A stretch of DNA of 49,238 bases from positions 1 to 49,238 of the forward strand of contig JAFISE010000208.1 in the NCBI GenBank assembly GCA_022560025.1, given 5' to 3'. Positions 33,500 through 47,818 of the stretch are shown here, one piece after another. Each line of letters opens with the position of its first letter. The first letter of the stretch is position 1. This DNA comes from Stagonosporopsis chrysanthemi. Taxonomy: Eukaryota > Ascomycota > Dothideomycetes > Pleosporales > Didymellaceae. A program made the position numbers and the translations under genes. A model generated the notes under the pieces. It did no database searches and was not told where the DNA came from. It saw only the letters and a list, made by a program, of their open reading frames with translations.

Positions 33500-34253
33500 T
33501 ACTACAATCTCTTAAAAGAGATAGCTTAACTATAGCAGGAACTTGCTTAGTTATATACTAGTCTTGCTCTAGTAAATTACTCTCTACTTACAACAGAAAC
33601 ACTACTAATATATATACTATATTAATCTACTACAAGGCAGCTATTAGAGGCTAGCTTAGTACTTATAGTATGCAAGAAGCTCTTTAAAAAGACTCCTAAT
33701 TATAAGATTCTTACTAATAGAAGTAACTTTACCTTTTAGTAATAGTATACCTTTATTTAAGACTAACTTAATATTAATACAAACTACTATTAGAGTATAC
33801 GTGCCTATATAGCCTTTGTCTAGAGTTATACTTCTAGATTAGCTAAAAAATACTTAGAACTTTAGTACTTCTTTAACAATAAGACAGACTGTTTTTATAC
33901 TGTAGAAGAGATAATAATACTCTTTAAGACATACTTTAATACTAAAAATAAGTAGGCAGAAGCTAAGTAGCTTTTAATTAGCTCTATATAGAAAAATTAA
34001 AAGCTTTTCTTATATTTAAGAGCTGCTTCCTTAATACAGCTATTAAAAGAAAAGTACCTTAATTAGAATATTTTTACTATATATAGACTAAGATCTTGTT
34101 AAGTATTTAAGTACTTAATCTAGGTTTTAAGTAGTAATAGTAAAATTTCTTCTCTTAAATAGTAGAACACTTAACTGCCTATAATATAGAAAGGAGAAAC
34201 AACTCTACTATGCTAACTTATACTATTTTACAAGCTCTAAGATTAATAAGAAC
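33500..34253 (+). pseudogene. Gypsy gag remnant, 5' part
   Basis: Around 33,600-34,130 the frame gives Lys/Phe/Leu-rich capsid-like segments with stops at former Gln/Trp codons. It is interrupted at 34,253 by Copia-2; the gag resumes at 41,946 and reaches a zinc knuckle at 42,097-42,137 (Cys..RHFTKDC). Confidence 0.65.
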
Positions 34254-34334
34254 TGTTCTAAGCTTAGCTAGTTAGCTTAAGCTTGATTAGATAGCTTACT
34301 TATAAAGTGCTTGTTTGTTTAGCTTACTACTAAG

Positions 34335-34612
34335 TGTAACGACACAGGATGCTAGAGGGGTCTGAATCGCATAGGTATTCGCTACGAGGTGTATAGGAGC
34401 ACTGGGATAAACTGCAGGACTAGATCTCTATTCCTATAGGTCTTGTACGAAAGGATACTTTAAAACTATCTATCTAAACTCTGTAGAGACTTCCCTTCTT
34501 ATACCTAGAAGCTCGGGGAAGACTGTACTGAGGAGCAGTTAGAAGACGGATCTGAGTCGGGTAGTTGTCGGGTAGTGTAAGGTGGGCTTGAGGAACTAGG
34601 CTTGTTCTTACA
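34335..34612 (-). mobile_element. Unmutated solo LTR of the Gypsy family, inside the Copia-2 5' LTR
   Basis: 278 bp, TGTAACGACAC..TTCTTACA on the + strand, with exact CTAAG duplicates at 34,330-34,334 and 34,613-34,617. Its reverse complement aligns end to end with both Gypsy LTRs. It is visibly GC-richer than its surroundings and keeps CA and CG sites, so it arrived after the RIP of Copia-2 or escaped RIP through small size. Confidence 0.95.
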
Positions 34613-34799
34613 CTAAGAAGCTCTAAGCTTCTTCTTTAAGTACTTATATGTGCAGCTTAGCTATAAATATATAACTACTAAATATTTTCTTTATATATAA
34701 TAATATTTTGTCTAATCTATAGTAAAAGTACTAATTAATTAATTTAATTACTAAAGTAGAGTCTTATAAGCTTAATAACAGTTATAAGCTTAGCTTTCT

Positions 34800-37700
34800 A
34801 AGTATAGTAGATCTTTCTACGCACTTAGCTTTAAGCTTATTAGACGCTACTCTAACACTCTAATTTGATTTTTACACTATTTATTCTATACTACTAGGCT
34901 ACTTACAAAATATATTATAAACAAGCTTATGCTTTATAGCAGCACTGCGCTAGAGGCTAATAAAGCTTGTTAGCTTAAGACTAGAAGCAACTAGCCTAGT
35001 TAGTACATCTAACTAACCTAGAACGCGCAGCTTAAAGACGTGTAAGAGCTTGTTAACCTAGATAGTCTTACAGCACCTAGTATCTATAAAGGTACTCTTT
35101 GTCTACTAGTAGAAAGCTCTATAATAGCTTATTCTACTAACTTTAACAGTATAGATTAAGCTACTCTATTAGTAGAAACAGGCTTTACTTAAATAATATG
35201 TAGTTAAGTAACTACCTAAGCTTAGTTAAGCTCTAAGTAATACACTTAGGAGCTTGCTAAATATAAAATTAAAGTAAGTAAGTAGGTAGTAAAGGTAGAG
35301 CGCTTATAAAAGCTATAGAACTAGATTAATATAATAGTTAAGCTAGCAATTATATTAGCTATAACAGTGTAGCTTGTTAATAAAGGTAAAACCTCTCTTT
35401 AAGCTCTTATTATAGAGTTAAAGAAGGAGTTTAAGCTAATAAGTAGCAGCCTGCTTACCTAGCTGCGCGTAGAGTACTATGCACACTTTAAAGTAGCTTG
35501 TTAGAAATAAGTAGCTCTCTAAGAATAGTTCTAAAAATAAAACTTAATTTACTTCTAAGCTAAGTTATATAAGCTTTTAGAAGTAAGTAAAAAGCTTACT
35601 ACCTAGGACTTTCTAGAAGCAATTACTTACAAGATTGCACAAGAATAAAGTTGTATAATATACTAAATAATTATCTAAGATAGTGTTTTAGAGCTTTCTA
35701 TACTTATACTTAACTAGATAACTAAGCTATCTAGTATATTAATATACAAGCATATAATAAGAGTAGAAAAAAGTTACCTTAGTATTTTTACTACCTTTAA
35801 AAGCTACTTAGATAGTACTTTAGTACTTAGAGTACTCTAAAGCAGCCTAAGCAGCTTAGAAGAGCACTAAGACTATTCTTGCCTATACAAGTCTTAAAGC
35901 TATAAGTATAAGTAGAAACTTACTAAGTGTTAGACTTTTAAAGTAGCTATAAGTAAGAAAAGTAATTAGAAAATAATAGAAAAGTACTACTTAAATATTA
36001 TCTAGAAGCTTAACTTAAATAAGTTTAAAATTCTTAAGCAAGCTATTAAGCAACTTAGCTAGGGCGCTAAAGCTCTACTAGCTCTAGCGCTAATTGTTAC
36101 TAGTACTACAAAGGCAGTAAAGTTCTCTAGTAATATCTAAGCTGTTTTAATAGACTCTAAGATAATAAGTAAGCTTATAGACTTATAAGTAAGTATATAT
36201 ATAGAAGTATATATTATTATAGATTTTAGTATATATCTACTCTCTAATAGTACTATTTTAGATAATAAAGTAGCTACGCACTTTGTAAACAGTACTAAGC
36301 TACTAGTGCCTAGCACTTTCTACCTAGTGTTAGAGGTAGAGATAGTAGAAGCAAGTACCTAAGCGTTTTTTATTACTAGCTAAAGAGCTTGTTTGTTTAA
36401 AAATACGCTTTATAGAAAGTGTAGACTATATATAGATAACTTACTCTTATAAAATATAGTTATAGTAAAGAAATTCTATATAAATATTATCTTAGAAGCT
36501 TATTTAATTAGTAAAGGTCTTTAGTACCTTAGCCTTAACTTTACACTCTATATAGGTTACTTAGATAAACTAAGATTAAGTATTGTGTATATAACTCTTA
36601 AGCACGCTTTTAGCCTTATTTTTTTTTTAAATATAAGCTACTTTCTACTTATATACTAAACCTAGTAAATACTCTAATACTTAAATAATCTTATACTACT
36701 TACTTAAGAAGCTTAGATAAAGACCTCTAGTATAAACAAGCTAGCTACCTAGGTCTAGACGCTCTTTAAGCCTTAGTAAAGAGAGCGCGCAGCGTGCGTA
36801 TAAGTAGAACAGCTTAAAAAGACTACTAATACTATGCAATTGTATATACTAAATAGGTAGTAAGCTAAAGAAAGTATAAAAAGCCTAGGTAACTATTTTA
36901 AAGAATAAGTTAAGACTTATTTAATATACTTCTAGGCTGTAGTAACAAGTTATAGATTCTTTTAATTAAAAAGTACTATAGTAAGAAGCTCTTTATATAC
37001 TACTTATAAGGCAAGACACTTACAAAGATCTTATATATTTTTATAAGCTTTATATACTAAGTACTTACTTAATATAAGCTTAAAATTTGCAAGATTACTT
37101 AAGATAATAATACTATAATAGTGCTGTAGTATAGAAGCTCTGCGTACAAGCGCTAGGTGCTTAAAAAAAGTATTAAAATAGAGATTACTCTACTCTATAT
37201 ATATAAGCTAAATAGCAGCTTAGAAAAAGCTAGTTAAGAAATAATAACAAAATTAATAAAGATAGCAAGTAGTGCTAACCTACTCTAGAAGCTCTAGCTA
37301 GAAGTTATAGAAGCTACTGCATAGCTATATAATATAAGCCTATCTTATACAAATAAGCTATATAGCCTTAATAAGCAGCTTAATTAGTTGTTTACTTAGT
37401 ATTTTTACTAGTACACGCCTAAGCTTATAAAAGAGGTAATAGCTAATTTTAGACCTAACTAGAGCAGTATATATACTTATAGCTACTGCATATATCTTTT
37501 AAATAAAGAAAAAGCAGCTAGACGTAATAAAAAAGGCTTTAAAATTACTTTACAGAGCTATATTATTTACTTTGTTAGTTATTAAGCTTTAAATATATAC
37601 TGTATATAAGTCTTTTAACTTTACTAGGTAACTACAACGCATAATATAATATTTAACAAAGAGCTTTTTTATAGTAAAGATAATAAGAAACTATTAATCT

Positions 37701-40700
37701 TTGTAGTAGAAGTAAGCAAGCTTGTTAAAATCCTCTATAAACTTAGTAAGATATTAAATACAAGGAAAGTAATTAAGCTTCTTATTATATAAGTAGTAGA
37801 TCTATTGCTTAAAATACCTACTAAGCAATAGCTTAGAAGTAGAGCTATGTAGAAACTTTAATTGCTAGAGAGCTAATCTAGTAAAGAGGGAGCTGCTGTA
37901 GTAAAAGCAGTGCGCGCAACTAGCTTAGCTAGCAAGTTGCTAGAGATCTGCACAGAGCAGTAAGAGATAGACCTACTTTCTTCTAACTTAACTCTAGAAC
38001 CTAAGCTCTTAGAGTTAGCTAAAGAAGCTCTTGTAAGAGAGGTAAAGTATACTAAAAGCTTATAAAAAGTGCACTTTACTATAAAAAAAAAGTACGCTAG
38101 TACACTTTAAAGACCTTAATTCTATAGCTAATAAGCTAAGACTTAGCTTACTAATTATACTTATACCTTCTTATAGTATAATAAGAGCTAATCTACTAAC
38201 TACTAGACATATAAACTAGCTACAGTAGTCTTTGTAAGCAAGCTGCTAGCTAAGAGATTATAAGTATAATAAGCTTAGTAATAATAAAAGAGCATAGTAC
38301 ACTGTAATTAACTTACTTTATAGAGTAAAAAGCTACTTATAGATACTCTTACCTTTGTTTAACTATGTAAATAAATAAAAAAAGTAGTATAAAAAGCTTA
38401 TTACTATATATATAGTAATAGCTACCTTAGCTCTTAACTTTAAAAAGAAAAATAAGCAGCGTATATACTATAACAAGCTTTCTCTACTTCTAACAAAATA
38501 GAAGGATCTTGCTAAATACCTACTTAGAGCTCTATACAAGTAGGCAGCTAAGAAAAAAGTTCTCTAGCTAATACTGCTTAAAACCTAGATAGAGATAGAC
38601 AGGCTAAGCTCTTTACTAAGACTCTTACTACTTAAATAGGTCTTTATATATAAGTTTAATAAAGACAGCTATTTCTTTAAGTATAAGGTAAGAATTTGTG
38701 TGTCTAGAGATCTCTAGGCAAAGAAATTAATTAACTTAACCTATACTATAATACTTACTGCGCGCTTATTCTGTACTATAATAGCAATTACTATATACTT
38801 TAACCTAGAGCTCTATTAGTATAATATTTCTAGTGTATTTTTATATATAAGCTGCGTAAGCTAACTTAGTATACTCTATAAGCTGCTTAATAAGTTTACT
38901 AAACCTAGAAAGTAAATAAAGCTCTTGTAAGCGCTGTATAAGCTATATAACTCTCTACTTCTATAGTACTAAGAGCTCTTAGCTACTCTCTATAAGCTTA
39001 GTTTAACAGTATTAAAAAAAAGAGCTGTGCCTATTTTTTAACTTAGAATGCTGTATAGTACTACTATTCTATATAGATAATATTCTGCTTGCTTTCTACA
39101 AAGATAATAAAGCTATAGCTATAAAGCTTATAAGCTTGTTATAAGCAAAATATTATATTAAAGACTATAGCAACGTAGAATAGTTTTTAAAGATTAGAAT
39201 AATCTATAATTAAGCTACTAGTACTATAATACTAGTACACAACTCTTATATTTACAAGGTAGCAACTAAGTTTAATATTGCTAGAAATAAACACTTTTTA
39301 ATTATCTTATTTCTAATTAAAGAGCTTGCTAAATATACTAAGAAAGCTTTAAAACAAAAGATTAAGGCTTACTAAGAGCGCGTTAAGAGTATACTATATA
39401 TAGCAATAGTAATCTGCCTAGATATAGCCTATGCTGCCTCTTAGCTATTATACTACTTTACTAACCTAAGAAAAGCTTACTTTAAGGCAGCTAATTAAGT
39501 AATTAGCAACTTATATTAAACTAAGCACCTAGGTATAAAGTACAGAGCTTATTAAGGCAGCTAGCTGCTTATTTATAGAGATGCTTTATTTGCTAATAAT
39601 TACAAGACTTAATAATTATCTTAAAGCTATATTGTATAGCTCTTTAGAGGTCTAATTACATAGAAGGCAGCTTAGCAAGCTATAGTAACTACTTTAACTA
39701 CTAAAGCAAAGTTATTAGCTTTAAAGTAGGTAGTAAAGGAAAGTATTACTCTTAAACACTTTCTTACTAAGCTTTAGCTTAACCTAGGAGTAGCTTAGAA
39801 GATATTTTGTAACAATTAGCAAATAATAAAGCTAGTTGTAAAAGAAAGTAAGTAACTTACTACTAAGCTGTAGTATATAGACATACAAAATATATAGCTT
39901 AAATAAAAGTATACTAAAAGTAGCTTTAAGATTTGTTATTTAAAAACAAGTAAGATACCTGCTAACAAACTTACAAGGCTGCTTCTTAGGCAGCTATATA
40001 AGCGTTTTATTAGTTACTTTAACTTATATAATATATTATAAGAAAAAAGCAAGTTAATAAGTAAAGAAAAGATTAGTTAATTATATAAAGAAGACAAACC
40101 TCTTTCTTAAAGCAAAGCTTAATAACTAGTAAGCAGCTTACTAAGGATTTAGCAACCTGCTAGATACAGGCTGCGTCTTTTTACAGTAGCTTTTATAAGC
40201 ATGCCTAGCAGCAGTAGCAAGCTTATTACTAGAGCTTCTATTAGACCTAATTAGGACAACTACTAGTAGTAGCTATCTCTAATTAGGTCCTTTAAGACTC
40301 TAATAGCGCTATATAGCTTAGTAAGATACTATAAGCTTGTTAGCTATATATTTACAAAGCAATATAGAAAAGTATATACTAAGGTAGTTATACTATTATT
40401 AGCTAGCAGCTTGTTTATAAGCTCTATATCTAGAAGCTTAAAAATATTATAACTATAAGTAATTAGTTCTAAGTTTATAAGCTTTAAATAGTATAGTATA
40501 ACTTATAAAAGTATATAGAAGTAACTCTGTATATAATAGGTATACTGCTTAGCCTAAGAACTAATACTAACAGCGTTGCAGTATAAAGCTACTTTACTAC
40601 TAGTAAGTAGTATATTAATATACAGCTTATATAGAATAACTTATAAAGCTCTTAGTATATAGCAGTATAGTAGTAATAGAAGTAGAGTAGGTAAAGGCGC

Positions 40701-41690
40701 TATAGCAGGCACTATAATAGGCACAAGGTAGGTAGAGAAAAAAAAAGTAGTATAAAAAGTGCCTAAAGGCTCTTTAAGCTTCTAGAGCTAGTAGACAATA
40801 TATATACGTAATTATTATAACCTTAAAGAGCTAGAAGCAAGACAAAGTAGTAGTACCTAGGCGCACAAGCTCTAGCTATAACAAAGGCAGTAGTGTAGGC
40901 AGTAGTAGTATAAGCAGCAGTATAGGCAGTAGTACTAAGTATAGTATATACAGTATAAGTAGCTTTAGATTACTTCTTTTATTTATAATTAGCTAAGAAG
41001 TTTAAAAGAAAAGGCTAAGAAATACTTAGAAGCTTAATTAGATACTACTTAAATACTTAAACTAACTAAACTAATACTTATTAAGCTAAAAACAAGCAAC
41101 TTAGATAAAGCTAGAAAGAGATAAAAGACTATTTAGAAGCTAGCAGAGCCTCTAAAAGGTTAATAAGAAGCGTAAAATAGTAAAAGAGGTATACTTACAG
41201 CTATAGTAGTTAACTAAACTAAAAAAAGTTAAAATTAAGTAGAAAGCTTAATTATATACTAGCTAGACTTAGTAAAGTAAGGTTTGCTTTTACTTACTTA
41301 TAACACTACGCTTTGCACAGCTATAATAAGATAGAGCAGCTTTACCTTACCTCTAATAGAATAGAAGAAATAGTAATAATATAATAAGCTTATAGAAGTA
41401 TAATTAAAAGCTCTTTAAGATAAAGCAATTAAGCTGCTTATTACCTGCTTATATATGTAGATAGGCTTAAAAGTACGCAAATACATAACTGTTAGTTATA
41501 TTGAACACAAACAAGCTACTAGCTAGTTGCTTATATACCTATTAGTTTAAATAACTTAGATTATTATATAATAATTAGACTGTTATATAATAGCTCTTCT
41601 ATATAGAGCTAAGAAGTTTCTTTACTTACTAAATATTTTTGTAGTTATAGTAAGGCTATTTAGATACTTATACATGTAATAAGTACCTAG
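34800..41690 (+). pseudogene. Copia-2 gag-pol remnant
   Basis: Protease region near 36,235-36,290 (LLSNSTILDNKVATHFVN). Reverse transcriptase active-site strand at 39,070-39,096 reads YIDNILLAF; Asn stands where the second catalytic Asp is expected. RNase H near 39,620-39,740 reads LITxKAAxQAIVTTLTTKAKLLAL (x, stop), the fungal Copia pattern. The integrase must lie around 36,500-38,500 but I could not place its residues. Stops at Gln/Trp positions are abundant. Confidence 0.8.
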
Positions 41691-41696
41691 AAGGTA

Positions 41697-41940
41697 TATT
41701 ATAAGCTTAGCTAGTTAACTTAAGCTTAATTAGATAGCTTACCTTTAAGGTGCTTGTTTATTTAGCTTACTACTAAGAAGCTCTAAGCTTCTTGCTTAAG
41801 TACTTATATGCGCAGCTTAGCTACAAATATATAACTACTAAACATTTTTTTTATATATAATAATATTTTGTTTAATCTATAGTAAAGGTACTAATTAATT
41901 AATTTAATTACTAGAGTAGAGTCTTACAAGCTTAATAATA
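41697..41940 (+). repeat. Copia-2 3' LTR
   Basis: 244 bp, TG..CA termini mutated to TA..TA. Otherwise it matches the 5' LTR and the solo copy at 30,241. Confidence 0.92.
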
Positions 41941-41945
41941 AGAAC

Positions 41946-44900
41946 TTAGTAATTAGATATAAAATAGAGCTTTATTATAACAAGTTAATAAGATTACTTC
42001 TCTCTTAGCTAATCTACTTACTTTACCTATAGTAACTCTATACTCTACTAACTTTCTAATATATCTACACTTATAAAGATTATAACTCTAATAGCTTGCT
42101 ATAACTATAGAAAGCTAAGACACTTTACTAAAGATTGCACAGTACTCTATATATACAAAATTAAAGTAGAGTAAGAAGATTTTATTAATACAAAAAAAGA
42201 CTTTAACAATACTAATATAACTCTTATAGAAAATAGTCCTGCCTAGAACAATTACTCTACCTAGGCTTAAACTAATATAACTTATCTAACTTCTTATTGT
42301 CCTATTTGTTTAGTAGACCTTATTTCTTTACTTTTACTATTCTTTACAACTAAGGGCTTAGTGTTTAACTCTACTCTTTAGTTAACACTAGTGCCTAAGG
42401 ATTTTTATTTTTAAACTCTAATATTATATCTTCTATTTTTACTTTACTTTATAGCCTTATCTAAAAGCTACTCTTTTAAGTTTAAGTTAAAGGTTTCTAA
42501 GATTAAATTGCTTTTCTTGTAACCTAGTATATATAGTTATACTCTATAGTTAATAGCTAGAAAGTAAAGAGCTGCCTTTTTATTATTATAAACATTAAAT
42601 TACAAGATTTTATTATTAGAATTAAGTAATTAAAGTATTTTAAGCTGTAACTTAATATAGATAAGTCTAGGTTAATATATCCTACTAAATAGTCTTGTTC
42701 TTATAATTCTGCGCTGCCCCTACTAACAATATTGTAATAACCTCTGTAGAAAGGCAAAGCCTAGTAAGACATATAGTAATAGAATACTCTATAAAGATAA
42801 AAAGAGTATTAGTAATAATATAGCCTTAGTACTACTGTATAATATATAAAAAGCATATTAAAGTTGCCTAAGTTTTGTTTATAACTCTTACTACTACCTA
42901 ACTAGGTAGTAAACTTTCTTGTAACTACTCTAACAAAGGTTGCTACTATTACTATACTCTTAGCTAATACATTCTACTTCTTAATAAAGAAACTATAGAA
43001 CAAGTTCTTTATAACTAATTTATACAAGATTAATTATACTATAGAAGAGAAGTGTTACTAAGATAACTCTAAAAATACTTAACTAATTTAAGAATACTTG
43101 CTAGCTTAGTACTCTTAGTATGCTAATATATTTAGTAAGGCAGAAGCTTAAAGCCTTCTAGAACACTGCTTTTACAACTATAAGATTGTTTTAGAAGACT
43201 TTTTGCTAAATTATTACTTTTTTTTATATAAATAAAATCTAAAAGAACTTAAAGCTACTAGGAGGTTTATATAAGAATAGCTGCAATATAAGTAGATTAA
43301 ATATAGCTAAAGCCTATTTATATAACCTGTACTATCTATACAAAAGCTAAATAGAAGCCTGTGTATCTATATAGACTATTGTAAATTAAATAATTTAACT
43401 TAGAAGAAGTTTTATCTAATACTATATATAGACAAGCTGTTTGCCTAACTATTTAAAGTAAAGATATTTAATAAGTTTAATATCTAATTAGCTTAAATAC
43501 AAATTTATATAGAGCTTACTTTTAAAGAATATACTATATTCTAGACGCGTTATAGTATATATAAGTGCAAGGTCTTACTATTTAGTTTGTGTAACAGCTT
43601 TACTACGTACTAACACTATATAAATAATATTCTAATTAACTACTTAGATAACTCCTATTTTGCATACCTAGATAATATTCTTATCTACCTTAAAGATACT
43701 TAGACTTACTAGATATATATTAAAAAGGTTCTTAAACATCTTTACTTTACAGGCTTGCAAGTTAATATTAAGCAAAGTAAATTCTATATAACTTATACTT
43801 AGTACCTTAGGTATATACTTACAAACAAAGGTATTAAAGTTAATTCTAAGAAAGTATAGGTTTTTATAGATTAGAAGCTACTAACAACAGTTATAGGTGT
43901 AAAATTATTTCTAGGCTTTACTAGCTTTAATTATTAATTTGTTTCTAAATTCTTTAAAGTAGCTAAACTTCTAATTACGCTGTAAAGCTTAGCAAACACC
44001 TTTATATAGACACTAGATTGCTAAGATAGCTTTAAAAGGCTTAGAGAGAGCTTACTACCTATCTTAATACTATACTACTTTAACTTAGACTATAAAACTA
44101 AGCTAGAGACAGATATATCTAATTAAGTAGTTACAGGAGTTATATCTTAGAAACATCCTAATAGACACTAGTATCCTATAGTATTTTATAGCTAATTGCT
44201 ATCTAGTTTAGAATTAAATTAAGAAATCTATAATAAGGAACTCTTTGCTATTCTCTAAGTGTTTAACAAGTAGCAAGTAGAACTAATATCTATACTAAGT
44301 TAGATCTATGTCTACTCTAACTACTGTTCTCTAGAATATTTTATAACTACTAAAGTCTTAAATACTTAACAAGCTAGGTAAGCAGAGGCACTTGCTCTGT
44401 TTAACTTCTAAATTAAGTACACCTTAGAGAAGAATAATAAGAGAGCTAATATTCTTAGTCAAAGAGAGCAAGACTTAGCTAACCTTAAGACAGCTTAAGA
44501 AGATAATTACTCCTAGGTATTATTAGGTCCCTAATAACTTTACAACTGTATTAACTCTAATTTTACTTAATTCTATCTATTAAATTCTTTAGTACACATT
44601 ATCTACACTTTGTAGCTAAAGATATAGTTAACTTTCTTAGAACTAATTAAAGCTGTGCTATAATATAATTACTAACTCTTTATAAAAGAGTAGAAATTTC
44701 TAGCTCTTAGTTATTAGATTTTTAATAGTCTACTTTTATATTAAAATTAGTTATATATAGCCTTAGACTTTTTATTATATATATACTTTATCTAAGAACC
44801 TTATAACTAAGTATCTACTACTTACCTAAGTGTAAAGAAAACCTACTAGCTACTATCTTAATAGTATTACTAGCAGAGTATAAGAGTAAGCTATAAATAA

Positions 44901-46300
44901 TATATAAAAATCTGTATTTCTTATTGCTATAGTTATCTAAAATAGACTTAACTCTATAGGTACCTATATTTACTACTTCTCTTTAATTAATATATGTAGT
45001 ACCTGTGTATAAACTTTAAAGATTTTCTAAAAGATAAAGCTAGATACAATTAGATACTTGTTATTATTAACTATTTAATAAAACACGCAATTACTATCTA
45101 GTGCTATAAGATAATAAGTATATAAGAAATAACTTCTTTCTTTATCTAATAAGTTTATTACTTTAGCTATACTCTAGAGTTAGTAGTATCTAATTATAGA
45201 CTCTAGCTTATTTCCTATTTCTAGTCTAAATTCTGTTAGATTATTAGCGTTAAAGTTAAGCTTTTTACTACCTACTATAAGAAAACTAACAGCTAAACAG
45301 AGATTATAAACAAGTATATTAACTAAAGGCTATAACTATTTATAACATACTACTAAGATAACTAGTCTTAACTATTGCTGCTTATTAACTATATATAGCT
45401 TACTTTGCCTTATTCTAGTGTTAGAATAACTCTCTATTAAGTATTATTTAGGAGTAAACTAAGACAAAGCTAGCAATAAAATAAACTTAATATAGTTGTA
45501 ACTTCTTATAATAACCTAAACTACTAAAACAAACTTACTTTAGCAACCTATATATACTAAGCTTAGAATATAGTAAAAGAAAATATAGAGAAAGCATAGT
45601 TATAAATAAAAGTTATAAAAGACAAGCACTGTAGTCTAGTTACCTAGGTAGTAAGCAATAAAGTATACTTCTTAACTAAGAACTTAGCTATAGATTAACC
45701 TAGCTAATAGCTATCTAACCTATAAGAAAGTCTATTCTAAGTTCTTAAGCAAGTTAGTTATTTATAGCATTTAAAACTTTCTTCTAGTTTATAAATCTAT
45801 AATATCTTTGCCCTAGATATACTCTGCAAAGACTTAGCAGACTCTCTGCCTAGACAAGAAGCTTTAAACCTCTTAGGTGTCTTAATCTAAGAAGTTAAAG
45901 AATAGAAAGTTGTTGCAACTAAAATATAGCTAAAATACACGTGCATTTAAGCTTTAAAGTAGCGTGTTTAAGTAGGCCTATAGCTCTGCAACAGGAGTAT
46001 ATAAAATACTAGCAAGTAAACTCTTTTAATAACGTTTAAAGTACTGTGTAAGCTAGGTAGGACACAACCTTAACTCTATCTAGTAACTAGCAGAAAACTT
46101 TAAAAAAGCTCTTTACAAGCTAAAAGCGTTTTATAATAAGTATTTGTAATTACTAGGTCTTTTAAAGTAGTTACTTTACTAAATTAAGGCTTAAGAATTA
46201 GATAAGTAAGTTAAAAAGGTAAGTACTTCCTAGTATTAAAAAAAACAAAGGAAACTATACTATATAATAACTCTTCTAATCTAGACAAGAAAATAAAGAA
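41946..46300 (+). pseudogene. Gypsy gag end and pol remnant
   Basis: Continues the gag after Copia-2: zinc knuckle at 42,097-42,137 with the second Cys changed to Tyr. Reverse transcriptase at 43,656-43,700 reads FAYLDNILIYLKDT, the Gypsy active site with one Asp changed to Asn. RNase H and integrase follow to roughly 45,900 in stop-dense frames. A 72-codon open frame at 46,350-46,568, just downstream, is probably chance. Confidence 0.8.
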
Positions 46301-47540
46301 AACTCTACTCTACTATATATATAGTAATTAGGCTAGACCTTTACTAACGTTGCTTATCTTATTTTTAGCATTACCTAACAGAGTATTTAAATTAGCTAAT
46401 ACTTTTTTAAGCACTAACTTCTTTAAGCCTTTGCTTTTAGTACTCTACTATAAAGCCTTAACTACTAGAGCCTGTAAAGATACTACTACTTACTTTAGCT
46501 TTGCTACTTTATTATGTAAAGACTTTACCTGCACAGTAAGTACTCTTATTACTTCTACTAAGGCCTAATTAGTAACAGGTTAGACGTAGTACTAATAGAA
46601 TAATAAATTAGCAGCTAACACCTTTTTAAGCTGTATAATTACTACTTATACTATACTTACTAAGGTATAGGCTAACTAACAAAGGTTATCTTAAGCAGTC
46701 TTACAAACTGCCTATACAGCTACTACTTCTAGCTTTTTTAACTCTTTACTTTTCTTTACTATAGCCTTTTCTTATACAACAAAGTTGCTATAAAACTTAT
46801 TTTACTTAGCTCTAATATAAATTAGCACCTATACAAGTAAGTAAAGGTAAATAAAAAAGTAGAGATAGTATTTAAACTAGATTATACTTTTTATTCTAAA
46901 GTGTGTAATAAGTATACTTTAACAATAACACCTTATTAAAAGTATACACTACTATATTCTTCTATATAAAAGCTTAAATTAAACAAAGGTAGATAACCTA
47001 ATAAGCTACTATAAAAGCACTAGAAAGAATAGGTATTAGTATAGTAACTAACAAACAAGCCTAGTAATAGTTAGCAGTAATTAGATAGAGTTGTTTTAAG
47101 TACTTATAGTAAAAATTAGTATCTTTTAGAAAATAGAAATAAGTCTAGTATATGTTGTTTACTTTAGAAGTATACTGTAAGTAATTTAAGCTAATTAAGA
47201 AGTAAATTAAATATATTTCTATAGTTACTACAACTTTAGCAAAAGCTACCTTATTATAGTATAAGCTCTTACAACAGCTATAAAGCTTAGTAATAATCTA
47301 ATTTACTTAGTTATTATTACTAGAGAGCTTACCTAGAACAGATAAGTATAGAGTAGCTAATATAGATTGTACAGCAAAACCTAAATAGAGGTTAATAATA
47401 GTAAAGAAAGACTAAAGTCTTAAGACAGATAAGAGTAAGATATATTTTATACTTTTCTAAAGTTTAAACCTTTATAGTATAAGAATTTTTCTTATAATTT
47501 TACAGAATTAAAGATAATCTACCTATAAAGAGAAAAGTAA
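46301..47540. other. Non-coding 3' part of the Gypsy element
   Basis: About 1.2 kb between the end of recognisable pol and the 3' LTR. RIP-mutated, no domain seen. It may hide the pol C-terminus or another small insertion. Confidence 0.5.
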
Positions 47541-47818
47541 TATAAGAATAAGCCTAGTTCTTTAAGCTTACTTTATACTACCTAACAACTACCTAACTTA
47601 GATCTGTCTTCTAACTGCTCCTTAGTACAGTCTTCTCTAAGCTTCTAAGTATAAGAAGAAAAGTCTCTACAGAGTTTAGATAGATAGTTATAAAGTATCT
47701 TTTTATACAAGACCTCTAGAAATAAAGATCTAGTCTTATATTTTATCTTAGTACTTTTATATACTTTGTAGTAGATACCTATACCTTTTAGACTCTTTTA
47801 GCATCTTGTATTATTATA
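47541..47818 (+). repeat. Gypsy 3' LTR
   Basis: 278 bp partner of the 5' LTR, RIP-mutated at partly different sites from it. Confidence 0.9.

Larger units (their letters stand above)
34254..41940 (+). mobile_element. Complete Ty1/Copia LTR retrotransposon (Copia-2), inserted in the Gypsy gag
   Basis: LTRs of 244 bp (34,254-34,780 once the nested solo LTR and its duplicate are removed, and 41,697-41,940). Exact AGAAC duplicates lie at 34,249-34,253 and 41,941-41,945. Internal region about 6.9 kb with protease, reverse transcriptase and RNase H in Copia order. RIP-saturated and dead. Confidence 0.93.
32803..47818 (+). mobile_element. Ty3/Gypsy LTR retrotransposon split by a Copia insertion
   Basis: Two 278 bp LTRs (32,803-33,080 and 47,541-47,818) enclose gag, zinc knuckle, protease, reverse transcriptase, RNase H and integrase in Gypsy order. 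A purine-rich stretch (AAAGAGAAAAG) lies just before the 3' LTR. Subtracting Copia-2 and its duplicate leaves about 7.3 kb, normal for the class. I find no matching target duplicate; the right flank is a C element and the left is a gag remnant, so rearrangement after insertion is likely. RIP-saturated throughout. Confidence 0.85.
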
